Source of the DNA: Hippasteria phrygiana
Lineage: Eukaryota > Echinodermata > Asteroidea > Valvatida > Goniasteridae
DNA: 64,000 bases
Direction of reading: 5' to 3'
Assembly: GCA_037893225.1 (NCBI GenBank)
Contig: JAZGUH010000280.1
Location: forward strand, 1,426,001-1,490,000
A model generated the notes under the pieces. It did no database searches, was not told where the DNA came from, and worked only from the letters and a program-made list of their open reading frames with translations. Position 1 is the first letter of the stretch, and every line of letters starts with the position of its first letter. The translations under genes and the position numbers were made by a program. Below, piece after piece: positions 10,346 to 19,942 of this stretch.

Positions 10346-13323
10346 GAATGTGAACCCGGGTTTGCATGCCCCAAACATGCACATAACAAATGATGTCAAA
10401 TACTTTTGTTTTCACCTTTATACCGATTTGTTTAAATAATTTAGGCAAACGGACAGTGTCACCTTAAGCTTCACAGGAACGGAACGAGTATGAACAAGGT
10501 TCGTCCATTACATGTGTATTTCGACACCAATGCAAGCCAAAATTTAACGCCAGTCCTTAATTGTTTGACCAATATGACCTCGGGTAACCTTCTTAATGAG
10601 GGTTAGGAGTGGAATGTGTTGCACTGACACCTGTTCAGCGCACTCCTGCCGTAGGGGGAGGGTTGGGCGCCTTTGAGAACCCCTGGGGGACACAGTTGGT
10701 GCTGAATGTGACAAGGTGCCCGAGTGCATGGCTGCAGCTGGGAGACCATGCCCTCTAATGGTTCTAGGGGCACGAACCGAGTCAAAGATCACGTATTTGG
10801 GAGCCAAAGTGGCGCCCTTTACACTAGAAAAACTAATACAACTGAGCTAATTAGCGTGGCCGGCCATGCACGGGGAAAAGGGTTATAACCTGTTGAGATA
10901 CGCGGTGTGATCTGACGGCACCTCTCAGCTACACTACTGCAACGAGGGGTTTACAATGATTCGGCAAGTTGGTGAATATCCTCAGAAGCTAAAGCAAGCA
11001 TTTACGCGAGCTGAGCAGCAGTGCAAGTCGCCCACCTCACACTTCGCGGTCAGCAGTGCGTCATTGTTCACCTGCCAGCCGAAGCCACGCCCACCCTCAT
11101 TTGAATGCAGCCGGCACACGCCCAGGGCTGTCATTCAACGCGCGGCACGCGACACGAACACTTCGCACCAAAAGGATTTGGCCCGATTCTTCGCCCAAAG
11201 TCACCTTCTTAGGGTATCGCATTACCCCGTTCTCTTGGAGGATGTTGAATAATTCTGGCAATATGGATGGAAAACCGACTTCAAGGTTTGATGGAGATGT
11301 GATGGAGATATACCGAGGAGGACTGTCTGTGAGCCATGCCCTGGGGAAACGGGATGGGTTCAAACCTGCCCCCGAGGGAATTCGGTCGGCATCGGAAATT
11401 GTCCGGCAGTTCCACGGCGGCTTCGCTTTTTGTTGCCGTAGCCTCGCCTCCGTTTCTCTCGCGGGGAGGAAACCGCCAACATTTGCACCTGTTTTAGAAG
11501 CAGAGAGAACAATTAATTGCTGAGGTGATGTGGTGATTAGTGGAAAGACTGCCAAGTGGTGCGCCGTGGGAAAACGCATAATTGACACCAATTTGTGGCT
11601 GCGTTGGGGATGTTTTTGACAAAAGTTTATTGCGGATTGTGATTTCGAGTGAGTGCAATGACCAGGAAAACTGCAGGCTGCTGTACACACCTACACAAGT
11701 GGCACTTAAAATGTCCACCAAAAACCCACGCAATATATTGCAGGGTGAGTATTAGATTCAGGGGCTACCGTTTGCCCTTTTTCACACGGCTCTCTGATTT
11801 TTGTTGCTGCTCAACTTTGTGGTTGCTTTTTTTGTATTGCATCAATATGACGTCAGACTTCATAATACTTCATAATATATGTTTAGGAATTTTGTTTTTA
11901 AGTCTTAATTTGCGATTTCAAATCTTGTCTGTTGCCACTGCTATTGCTAAGTTCACATTTATTGATACATAGATTCTTTGACAGAATGCTACTTCACTTT
12001 GGCGAGAATAATTTAGAGAGGCTTTTTCAGACTAATAAGTTACTGAGGATGCACACTGCACTATACATTTTAATTAGATTTCTTGCATCCCTTCACCCTG
12101 GCGGGACTGTAACATTTGCAAGTGTTTGTCGTGATTTTATTAAGTTAAAGACTGATTTATTCTTGCCGTTTGCTACACAATTGGTACGTCTCTGGGTTCT
12201 TTTTCGACTTCTTCACAGAAAATCAGGCCTGACTCTCGTATTCATGTTGAGTATTCCATTCTCGAGATCTCTTGTATATGGGCCTGAGGGAGGTGAGTTG
12301 TTCTCGCCGCCGGTGGAAGTTACACCGCCTGGGTCTCGCCCTATATAGGTCTGAAAATGGGGATAATTTCTCCGGAATCTGTTGAATAATTACGGCATCC
12401 TTTATTTAGATCTGCGGCCCATGGAAACCGTGAGGGTGGTTTAGGGTTGGCAAATTCAAAATGCCGCCAATCCTATACCACGTCTGATTGTAACTCTTTA
12501 CATAGAGCGACTTGTATCCTTGTATTGTGTGATTTCAGTTTAAAGAAAAACATCCTTGCTCTATGATTCATCTATGCCAGATTGTCTGCAATTGATTAGT
12601 ACCTTGTTATCTCTGTATCTGCTGTGCTAGGAATAGGAGTAAATGTATTCCGATTACTTAAAGCTACTATCCAGTAAAGAAGCTTCAGCTCATTCCAATT
12701 GGCAAACAGTTTGTAGCAGCACGGAGGTAGGAAATTGTAGCAGTATCGTAGCTCATTGTGCTCAATATACTGTTTGGATAAATACTCAAATTTTAAATGC
12801 ATGTGATGATCATGATTTCACTTCGCGTATCTTTTGAGCTGCCCGAATTTATGCTGTTAGAAAAGAGAACGAGCTCAGTAAATGATAGAAATCCAGATTG
12901 CAAACAAACCAAGAGTAACTCTGTTGAACTTTTCTAAACTGTGTGGGTATCTCTGAATTATCGGGGAAATGATAAGGAAGCTAAATTAAATTTCACAGAA
13001 AAAAATGTGTTTTGTTTTTGTTCTTTTTTCGAATCGGGACTCTCAGGGTTATAACCGATTGTTACAATTTTGGCAATGTGTAGTGTACAGCGATTTTGCA
13101 TCACATGTAAGCCTATTAGGCCTAAGCCAAAAATTGATGTTCAGACCTCGTTTGCGTGCCCCCAGAATTGTTCTATATGTAATGGATATTTTTGAGATCC
13201 ACGCAGTTTGTGTCGCTGTAACAACGAAGTTTCCAGCTCTAAAGATGGTTGAGAGCTTTTATTTGTGAGTAAGTAAGTAATTATTTATTTGGATGAAGTC
13301 GGACTCTGAGGTCGCTCTGTTTT
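10346..13323. other. Intergenic; GC-richer island at about 10,560-11,560
   Basis: About 1 kb of GC-richer, apparently unique sequence stands out from AT-rich flanks. It holds long overlapping open frames on both strands (+ 11,056-11,523; - 11,097-11,690) with no recognisable domain, and a CGTGGGAA site near 11,565. It could be a regulatory island or an unrecognised exon. From 11,700 to 13,323 the sequence is AT rich and featureless. Confidence 0.35.
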
Positions 13324-13411
13324 TGCACTACACCACGTGGTGTTTATATTGGACCACTCGCCCAACATAAACACCCCATGGTGTTAGATTAACACCACAG
13401 TTTTTGCAGTG
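13324..13411. mobile_element. TA-flanked foldback MITE (CACTGCAAAAA family), 5'-truncated
   Basis: Matches the complete copy at 52,672-52,780 in reverse: CACCACGTGGTGTTTATATT, then ATAAACACCCCATGGTGTTA, ACACCACAGTTTTTGCAGTG. The left terminus is degraded. Confidence 0.7.
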
Positions 13412-16400
13412 TGTAAATGAAGTGGAAAGACAATTTTTAAAAATAGAAACTGGGCCAAATTGGGTTTTGGAATTATTGGTCATCTCTGGAGGGGAATATC
13501 GCCGAAAACTTCCGCCCCCTCCCCCCCCCCCCCCCCCCAAAAAAAGTACAGAAAGTGAAAGATGGTAAATCAAGCTTTAATTTGACGTGTATCTTAAATA
13601 CCTTCGAGAATGGTCAGTAGTTTCTACAATTTCGGGAATCCACATGCATAGGCCTACACCCAGTGGAACTTGGAAGTTAGATGGAGTATGCCCACCGTCG
13701 CGTCGTGTATATTAGACATTAACTTTGCTGGGCCAAGGTTATGTTATGCCCATGAGCCGGTTACGGCTGCAACCAAACAAAATTGAATGAGAACCAAGAT
13801 GGTTGCCGTTCCATATAGGAAACATTGGAAGATAACAGTTTGGTTTTGGCACAAGCATGTTCACTTAAATCGTTCTATAACTTTCCTCCATGGTGTTTTT
13901 CGCTCTGAACAAGGCGAAGAGCCATCAGCATTCAAGGTAAGTTGTTACCCTATTAAGAGTAGATGACTCAGAGAGGCAGGAGGCATGGATTGAGGGTCCT
14001 CTTGCAACAGAAAAGATCTTGGGATGAAGGGGGAAACATGCACCAGGCTAAGAATTCCAAGGAAAACGAGTCAACTGAGTCATCGGCAGCCATCATTGGC
14101 CTGACATTTGCTGTTGAAATGTCTGTGCGGATTCTTATTCCATAATATAGTTTGGATCCATTACGAAACACGCTGTTAATGTGAGAGTAGGTTATCACAG
14201 ACCATTTTACAACAGATTTTTTAATTAACCCGATAAATCCTGTATAAGCAGTGTCAGACTCATTGGATGGGTTCTTCAGGACAAATCCGGTGTATTTTTA
14301 AAAGGAATTCAAAGAAAGTTGTGTTCAGCTTGGATTCGCCGGTATATTTGTACATCCCTGTAAGAAGTAATTCGTTACCCCTTGGTACATTTAAGTATGG
14401 AGGAACATTACTCCTCCATGATAATTAAAACAAGAGGTGAACATCGAACTATTTAGGCCCAATCTCAGAGCTCTCTGGCTAACCATTCAAGGACCACAAG
14501 AGTGGCTCACCGAACACCATTCACATGGCATTTTGCCTAGTACATTATTTGCTCACTTGTGCCATTTAGATACTACAGCGACACTGCCATTATCAATACC
14601 GCGAACAATATGCCACTCAATAAATTTGTTCAATGATCAACTACACAGCTGCACATTTCTGTAGCCTTATCGTTCATTTTGAAGAGGGAGCCGTGGTAGT
14701 CTCCAAGATGATGCACGTGAGGTCATGACCCCGGCAAGAGTAGAGCCCTGGTTTTGTCCACGTTGGATAGACACGTCACCGTGAACGCTCCTTCGTTGCC
14801 TGGTTTTTATATAGAGAAGAAGAAAAAATCCGCCAACGTATCACTTGTTTCCAAACAAACGTCAGCCCAGCGTAGGTTGACGAAAGGTAGCAGATAACTC
14901 CCAGAATGAACGAATAGGTATAAGTGGCTGAATTTAAATCGGCACACATCGGAGTACACGCCAAAACACCCGCCACTTTAAGCGCCTCCCTATCACCCCG
15001 TATAACACGGAGGCCATAAGAAAGTCAAACGCATCCCCGGCTGCCCCCAAATAAAAACGCTGACCCTAAACATTCCAACCCTGTCAACTCAACAAAGTTC
15101 ACGAAAAGGCATGAACTACCACTCCCAGAATGAATGACGATTTGTAATTTCGGCTGAATTTGAATCTGCACGCCGGAGTAAAACCAAAACACCTTCTCCC
15201 AAACTACGCTCATCTCCAGTTGCTCCCGAATAAAAAAATCTGACCCATATAAGCATTCCAACCCGAAAACTGTCAACTCCACGCAGGTTCATCTTGTCAG
15301 CAACTGTTATCATTCTACTTCTTTCCCAAGGAGCAACCGGCTTGTCAATTTCTTAGGACAGGGCCCATGTTCAGGACAAACTAGGGAGGTGAACTGACAA
15401 TTTAGAATTTGTCACCACCTGTTTCGCATTACAATCCTGATTTATTACGGAGTGCAGTGACAATCCCTCAAACATTTTAAGAGGCCTGCAGCTATTTCTG
15501 ATGCGAAACATATTTTTTTTCCCAGGACCAAACCCTTTTAACTAATTCTCATGGCGCTTGGCATGATGATGGCTGGTCTTCGGTTTTGTCAAGGAGGCAA
15601 GGTCTTTGCGTCCTGCCTGTGGATCATCCAACCGCTCTTCCACGAATAGGAAAACGTCCACACCCGGAAAATCCATTAAAAAATTTACAAGCAGCAAACT
15701 CAATTTGTCAAAACAGAAATATACGCCGCTTGTACAGACGTCGGGGCCATCAATCTTTACACTAATTTACTGCCAGCACTTTACATACAAAACAGGGATT
15801 ATTTTTTGTTGTGATCACCCAGGTAGCACCCCGGCCTTTTATCGAATCGGCACCTGATATGAGTAATCTTGGAGGCATTGTTGACTAGGCACAGGTGTTC
15901 GTCGAGTTGATCCCAGACATCGTGGCGCCGGTGGGGTTAGCGAGGTCGGCAAGCAAATACCTCGACTCACCCCGTTGCCTTGTGTTGTAGCCTATTTTTG
16001 TTAGGGGGGGGGAGGGTTTAACAAGTTTGGTGAGTTCGTTGGTACGCGTGTAGAAGAATGTGGTTCACAGTGCCTGTGTACTATTGTACCATGACGGGGA
16101 CCGATGCTTGTATCATGGATTATCATGCCGGATTTATCCTCCATGTTTCTGTTAAATCTTGTGAAATCAATCGGTCAAATGTCAAAAGTTTACAAACTTT
16201 CAAATAAAAAAAAACGGTACCCGATTTTTATAAATTTGATGTCAAAATGTGCCTAATACGACGATAGCCGAAAGGCTCAGCGAAAAAAAGCATAATCTCG
16301 CCGGCGAAAAAAATAGACGGGCAGATTCCGCCCCCGGCTCTTTAAGGGTTAATGCAGAGAGCAATTTCCAGCAGCATAAGAACAGTATTGTAAACAAATG

Positions 16401-16926
16401 TAAAAAGTTTAATACACACTCACAATTTTCAGAATATTCACAAGAATAAAGTATAATTGTATTCGGCAAAAACCGTTTTCGGAAATCATGTTATTTTTAC
16501 TATTTTTAAGTTTTTAGTCTGGCAGAAAACTTTTCACACCACTTTTTTTCCATCAATATTGTCACCAAATCTACTGAATAGAAAAACAACTACAGGAATT
16601 TATTCATACGCAGAAAAAAAAGAATAAAATTCAGCTTTGAGAATTTCAAAGGAACTAGTCAAAGTTTAGAATAAAAAAAATTATAATTTCTTTTCAGAGT
16701 TGGCTCCGGCGTTGTGAATGGGTCTTTACATGTATCGGAATTAGCCCACATGTGATGACAGTGTGGTATGTGGGAGTGCACAATACCACGCGATGACAGG
16801 CACACATACATGCGGGGATGGTAACGATTTTTGGGGAGCCAATATTTGCCAATTCCCCAAGCCTTTGAATACCTCAAGTAGTCACCGGTACTCGAGCCCC
16901 AAGATAATTTCGTGTAATTTACAGCG
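13412..16926. other. Intergenic, no gene seen
   Basis: C run at 13,521-13,538. CTCCCAGAATGAA and TCTGACCC/TGACCCTA-type segments around 14,895-15,280 form an imperfect direct duplication: CCCAGAATGAACGAATAGG near 14,901 against CCCAGAATGAATGACGATTTG near 15,123, with shared CGAATTT/GCACACCGGAGTA-like continuation. No coding exon was recognised. Confidence 0.4.
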
Positions 16927-16948
16927 GCCGGCGCCGGGTTGTCTGGGG
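16927..16948 (+). promoter_or_regulatory. Bipartite SMAD-type site, copy 2
   Basis: GGCGCC (16,930-16,935), five bases GGGTT, then GTCTG (16,941-16,945). GGCGCC-N5-GTCT is the described arrangement for a SMAD1/5 plus SMAD4 BMP-activating element. It lies about 2.3 kb upstream of the Id start and is identical over 22 bp to the sequence at 201-222, while the flanks differ. Confidence 0.5.
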
Positions 16949-17405
16949 GGATCGGGGCGCTACGTAAACTTTGCCGGCTCTAAACCTTCCACAACAAACG
17001 TGTAAATTGCCCAGCTGGGCTCGACAGGGCAGTCCGCGCCCGCTGTGCAATGGTGCGGCATGATTTCTCGCCTGGTGCTTGGTGAGTCCTTTTGAGCACT
17101 GGCCATCCACTCTCGTACCGCGAGAAGTTTTTATCGTAAATCTGACCATGGCTCGGACAGTTTTTTTCTTCTTCAGTTTCAGTTGTGATTAAAAAGAAAG
17201 ATTGCACAACTCTACCCAACTACGATTTTTTTGGAAGATTCTGCTCGGATGGAAGTTCAGGTCCTCTAAACTTTTAATAAATCATTAATAAAATCATATC
17301 AATAATACGGAATAAAATATAGCTGGATGCTTGCTGAAGTTTAATACGTATATGAGATTTTGGCCTTGAGAAACTTTCCATGAAGTGTAAAGTTGGCTAG
17401 TTGCC

Positions 17406-18003
17406 TAAAGGTAATATAGGGCCTACAACATTTGCAACCATAAAAAAACACCGAATTATTATTTTGACTGTAAGTAAATAATAGTCTCAAACATCCTGTG
17501 AAATCATGGCAATCGGGGGTGCTGTTATTTTCAAGAAAAGTTGAATATTTGTATCAATTTCTAGCGATTGTCGGCCGCAATCGTTGGAAATAGCCTACAG
17601 TTCCCCGACCTGACGTTTATAAATTTCTCCTTTTTGTCTGAAGCATATGATGCACGATATGGGGCAGAGGGAACCCCCCCCCCCCCCCCTCCCCTCTCTT
17701 TTGTGTTGGTCATTGTGTTCCCGGAATCTCAGGAATTCTTTTCTGATGTCTAGGGGGATGTGTTAGGTAACAATAGTCTGGATAGTGTATAGGGTATAGG
17801 GACACAAGGGGGTACCCCTCTGCCCCATATCGTGATGGGTATAGTCTGAAGTAGGGTCAGGGAACCAGACTACAAGAACAGCATTTTCCCCTCCGTTTTC
17901 CCAGCATCTATGTGTTAGAGTATTTGCTATAAAATACTAACCCCCAAATCCATTCATTTCTGAAAATTACAGCAAAGCAAATGTTGTATACATGTACTAC
18001 CTT
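17406..18003 (+). mobile_element. Kolobok-like TTAA MITE (34-bp palindrome family) hosting another MITE
   Basis: Starts TAAAGGTAATAT...ACAACATTTGC and ends GCAAATGTTGTATACATG...ACCTT. The palindrome is present in reduced form near 17,562-17,590. It is interrupted at 17,644-17,843 by the 8-bp-TSD MITE. Lies 1.2 kb upstream of the Id promoter. Confidence 0.75.
17644..17843. mobile_element. 8-bp-TSD MITE (GCACGATATGGGG family), nested copy
   Basis: 200 bp with a perfect duplication GTCTGAAG (17,636-17,643 and 17,844-17,851). The host element supplies an empty-site reference (TTTTGTCTGAAGTGTGGTCA at 30,644), which confirms both borders. The left end is CATATGATGCACGATATGGG; the right end is CCCCATATCGTGATGGGTAT plus A. 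Contains a C run at 17,674-17,689. Confidence 0.9.
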
Positions 18004-18479
18004 GCTCTATGGTAATACAGGAAAAGTTACAATTATTGGGCTTACAGAGCCCAAACGAACGATCACTAAAGTGTCTGTCTGACGTCTTGATGTTTTGAGT
18101 AATTAGATTTGTTCAATAGATATTTGTCATATTACTTTAATTGTAGTCACGTCATTCCAGTCGGGAAATAAATAAATGCGTCGCAAGTGCTGGTCTTTTA
18201 AAAACTGAACAGGTGAAATAAATCTCGTATTTTTTTTCGATTTCTTATGTCTAAAGGAGAGGTAAAAAAAAAATCCGGTCCGTTAGCCCATTTTGGGGGT
18301 GCAAAAATATTACTGTCGTGCAACAGGTACATGTATGGGTAAAGAAAGACACACATGCATACCATCAGTGTCAGAATGTAGGCCGTCTCCTACAAACTGC
18401 AATTGTCAGTGTTTAAAACCAGCGGGGGAACGTCAGTTTAAACGCATCTAATTTATTCAATTTGATGGCATTATTTTTC
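18004..18479. other. Intergenic, no feature seen
   Basis: AT-rich sequence between a transposon and the Id 5' flank. Confidence 0.4.
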
Positions 18480-18730
18480 TGGAACAGGAGAGCCGCATGT
18501 CGCTGCAGCTAGCTGGCTCTCTATCTCTGGGTGTGAAATATTTCACCGGCTGACTTGTTGGCGGGTGCCGATAATTAGCGCGCAGAGAACCAGAGAGAGA
18601 TGCAGGTGTGCTGGGCCGACCTGACACCAGTTTGGAGGTGGCGATTTAAAAAGCTATTTATCACCTCTCAACCGCGTGTAAGTAATTGACTCAGGCGCGG
18701 CCCCCTTGTGTTCCCGTTTGACTGACAGGG
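18480..18730 (+). promoter_or_regulatory. Distal part of the Id 5' flank, GC-richer unique sequence
   Basis: Unique, repeat-free sequence of mixed composition between the TTAA element ending near 18,003 and the module at 18,731. It holds CAGGTG (18,603), a run resembling CTATTTAT (MEF2-like, near 18,653) and a near-inverted TTTCACC/GGTGTGAAA-type arrangement near 18,530. Its lack of repeats in a repeat-rich region suggests constraint. CACGTG at 18,865 lies further downstream. No specific regulator can be assigned. Confidence 0.3.
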
Positions 18731-18830
18731 CGGTTGCTAGGGCGACCGCCATCTTGTCGCCAGCCCGTCAGTGTATGCGCAGCCTGAATGGGTGACGTCA
18801 CACGGCCGGCGCCAGGCTGGCGGCCCGCTC
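18731..18830 (+). promoter_or_regulatory. Candidate BMP-response module upstream of Id
   Basis: A dense block 420-520 bp upstream of the predicted start. In order: GTTGCTAGGGCGAC (18,733-18,746, RFX X-box-like), CGCCATCTTG (18,747-18,756, YY1-like), TGACGTCA (18,793-18,800, perfect CRE/ATF) and CGGCGCCAGGCTGGCGGCCC (18,807-18,826) with GGCGCC at 18,808. From memory, the vertebrate Id1 BMP response element carries CGGCGCCAGCCTGACAGCCC, 17 of 20 identical. CRE/ATF3 and YY1 sites are also described in vertebrate Id promoters. The SMAD reading is strong by analogy but untested; the GTCT half-site at the usual 5-bp spacing is absent here. Confidence 0.5.
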
Positions 18831-19155
18831 TGTTGTTGAATGTGGCTAACACTCACCAATTAATCACGTGTCAATTCTTATTCTGATCCTCACGCGAAAG
18901 ATACACAACCGCACTGGGCCCAGATGTCCAACACCGGTCCCCAAAACAGCTAAATCTTTTCGGTGGAGGATCAAAAATCCAACCCCAGCAAACCCTCCAG
19001 AGGTGCGGACCGGGTATTTTGTGAGGCTTAATTCTGGCAAGTGAAAACAAGAGAGATTTGTGCGTATTGTGCAGCTGTGGACATTTAAAGGGGGCGGGTA
19101 GATGTCTAGGGGTCGGCCAAGTCAGCGCCGATTGTGATATGCCGCGGGATAATGG

Positions 19156-19173
19156 TGATTGACAGACGGGGCG
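19156..19173 (+). promoter_or_regulatory. PBX-MEIS composite site overlapping a SMAD site
   Basis: TGATTGACAG at 19,156-19,165 is a perfect PBX-MEIS/PREP composite site. It overlaps CAGAC (19,163-19,167, SMAD4 half-site), followed by GGGGCG, an Sp1/KLF or GC-type SMAD sequence. It sits about 85-95 bp upstream of the predicted start. Another GGGGCGGG KLF/Sp1 box lies near 19,091. Confidence 0.45.
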
Positions 19174-19185
19174 TAATGCCGCCCT

Positions 19186-19255
19186 CTGATTGGCTGCCCG
19201 CGCGTCACCGCTGTCAGGCCGCTCATAAAATTCCCACAGTGTGCGCTCCATAATT
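19186..19255 (+). promoter_or_regulatory. Id: Id core promoter
   Basis: An inverted CCAAT box (CTGATTGG) ends at 19,193. A TATA-like CATAAAAT starts at 19,224, with an initiator-like A at 19,250. Between TATA and start lies TTCCCACA (19,231-19,238), the reverse complement of TGTGGGAA, a high-affinity CSL/Su(H) site. Spacing of CCAAT, TATA and start is that of a typical RNA polymerase II core promoter. It lies about 250 bp before the Id ATG on the same strand. Sites are read directly; their use is inferred. Confidence 0.6.
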
Positions 19256-19498
19256 AATCAGGCAGAGCCCGTTCATTGGTCGGCTCCGGCTGTGTGGCGT
19301 ATTTTGCTGTCAGCATCTGATTGTATACCCAGCTGATATGTAGAAATATTCTGCTGTGTGGGTGATATACAGTACAGATCAGACGAAGAGCTGCTCGGGT
19401 GCGGATAACTGTCATTTCTGTGTACATCCTGCATCCACCTTGCATCCCGGTTGAAATTTTCGTCCCCTCATCTCCAAAGGATTTTATACTCCAGCAAG
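19250..19498 (+). other. Id: Predicted Id 5' untranslated leader
   Basis: The start is predicted from a TATA-like CATAAAAT 26 bp upstream and a CCA-TAAT initiator-like context. The 249-bp leader has exactly one upstream ATG, at 19,338, immediately followed by TAG at 19,341, a minimal start-stop uORF. A CAGAC SMAD half-site lies near 19,380. If transcription starts elsewhere, the leader length changes but the start-stop element probably stays within it. Confidence 0.55.
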
Positions 19499-19942
19499 AT
19501 GAAGAACACAGTTGCCGGTCAGACATGTCAGAGCTCCTTAGCATCACAATCCCACCTCGCGATGCACAGAACTCGCCCTGCTGACGATAACAAAATGTCG
19601 CATCTCGGAGGATCCTCGGGAGCGCATCCCAAGAAGGCGTCGGCCGCGTCATCCTCAGCCAAGGGGAGAGCGTTCAACTACACCATGCACGACTGCTACG
19701 AGAGACTCAAGGAACTGGTGCCCACTATCCCCAAGAACAGGAAGATCACGAGGGTGGAGATCTTGCAGCATGTCATCGACTACATTCAGGACTTGCAATC
19801 GGCTCTCGAGTCGCACAACATCAACGTGAGGAGGACACAGCTTCCTGGACAGTCCAGGGCGCCATTCGCATCACTGACGCCCCAACAGAACCTCGACATG
19901 CTCAACGGCTTGGCTGACCTAGAAAACTGCGATTGGCAAAGA
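19499..19942 (+). CDS. Id: Id (inhibitor of DNA binding) HLH protein, coding exon 1
   Basis: Encodes residues 1-148 of a predicted 180-residue Id protein. Id proteins are nuclear/cytoplasmic HLH factors without a basic region. They bind class I bHLH (E) proteins and keep them off DNA, holding back differentiation. The HLH spans about residues 61-103: helix 1 contains [11 protein letters not shown], the loop TIPKNRK, and helix 2 [15 protein letters not shown], the Id-family signature. No basic region precedes it. Residues 33-56 are Ser/Ala/Gly rich. Residues 120-127 (RAPFASLT) align with the vertebrate Id D-box region RxPLxxLN but have Phe for the key Leu. The start was chosen as the first ATG of the frame with A at -3; alternatives are Met22 and Met33. 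The frame also runs upstream to 19,451 but without an ATG. The exon ends at Arg148, followed by a consensus GTGAGT donor at 19,943. Family assignment is firm; the exact start is probable. Confidence 0.95.

Noticed and set aside
10665..10818. Further GGCGCC sites as SMAD elements
   Set aside because: No GTCT or AGAC at five-base spacing (also true at 6,738, 15,923, 21,060 and 26,417).
11097..11690. 197-codon minus-strand frame, and a VTFLGYRIT segment on the plus strand that recalls Gypsy reverse transcriptase
   Set aside because: No neighbouring retroelement motifs on either strand and no domain; the short resemblance is probably chance.
18871..19251. 126-codon minus-strand frame over the Id promoter
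   Set aside because: Lies over the promoter motifs, has no domain and no supporting splice or start context.
19451..19498. In-frame extension upstream of the Id ATG
   Set aside because: Begins at TTG, not ATG; the first ATG in a good context is 19,499.
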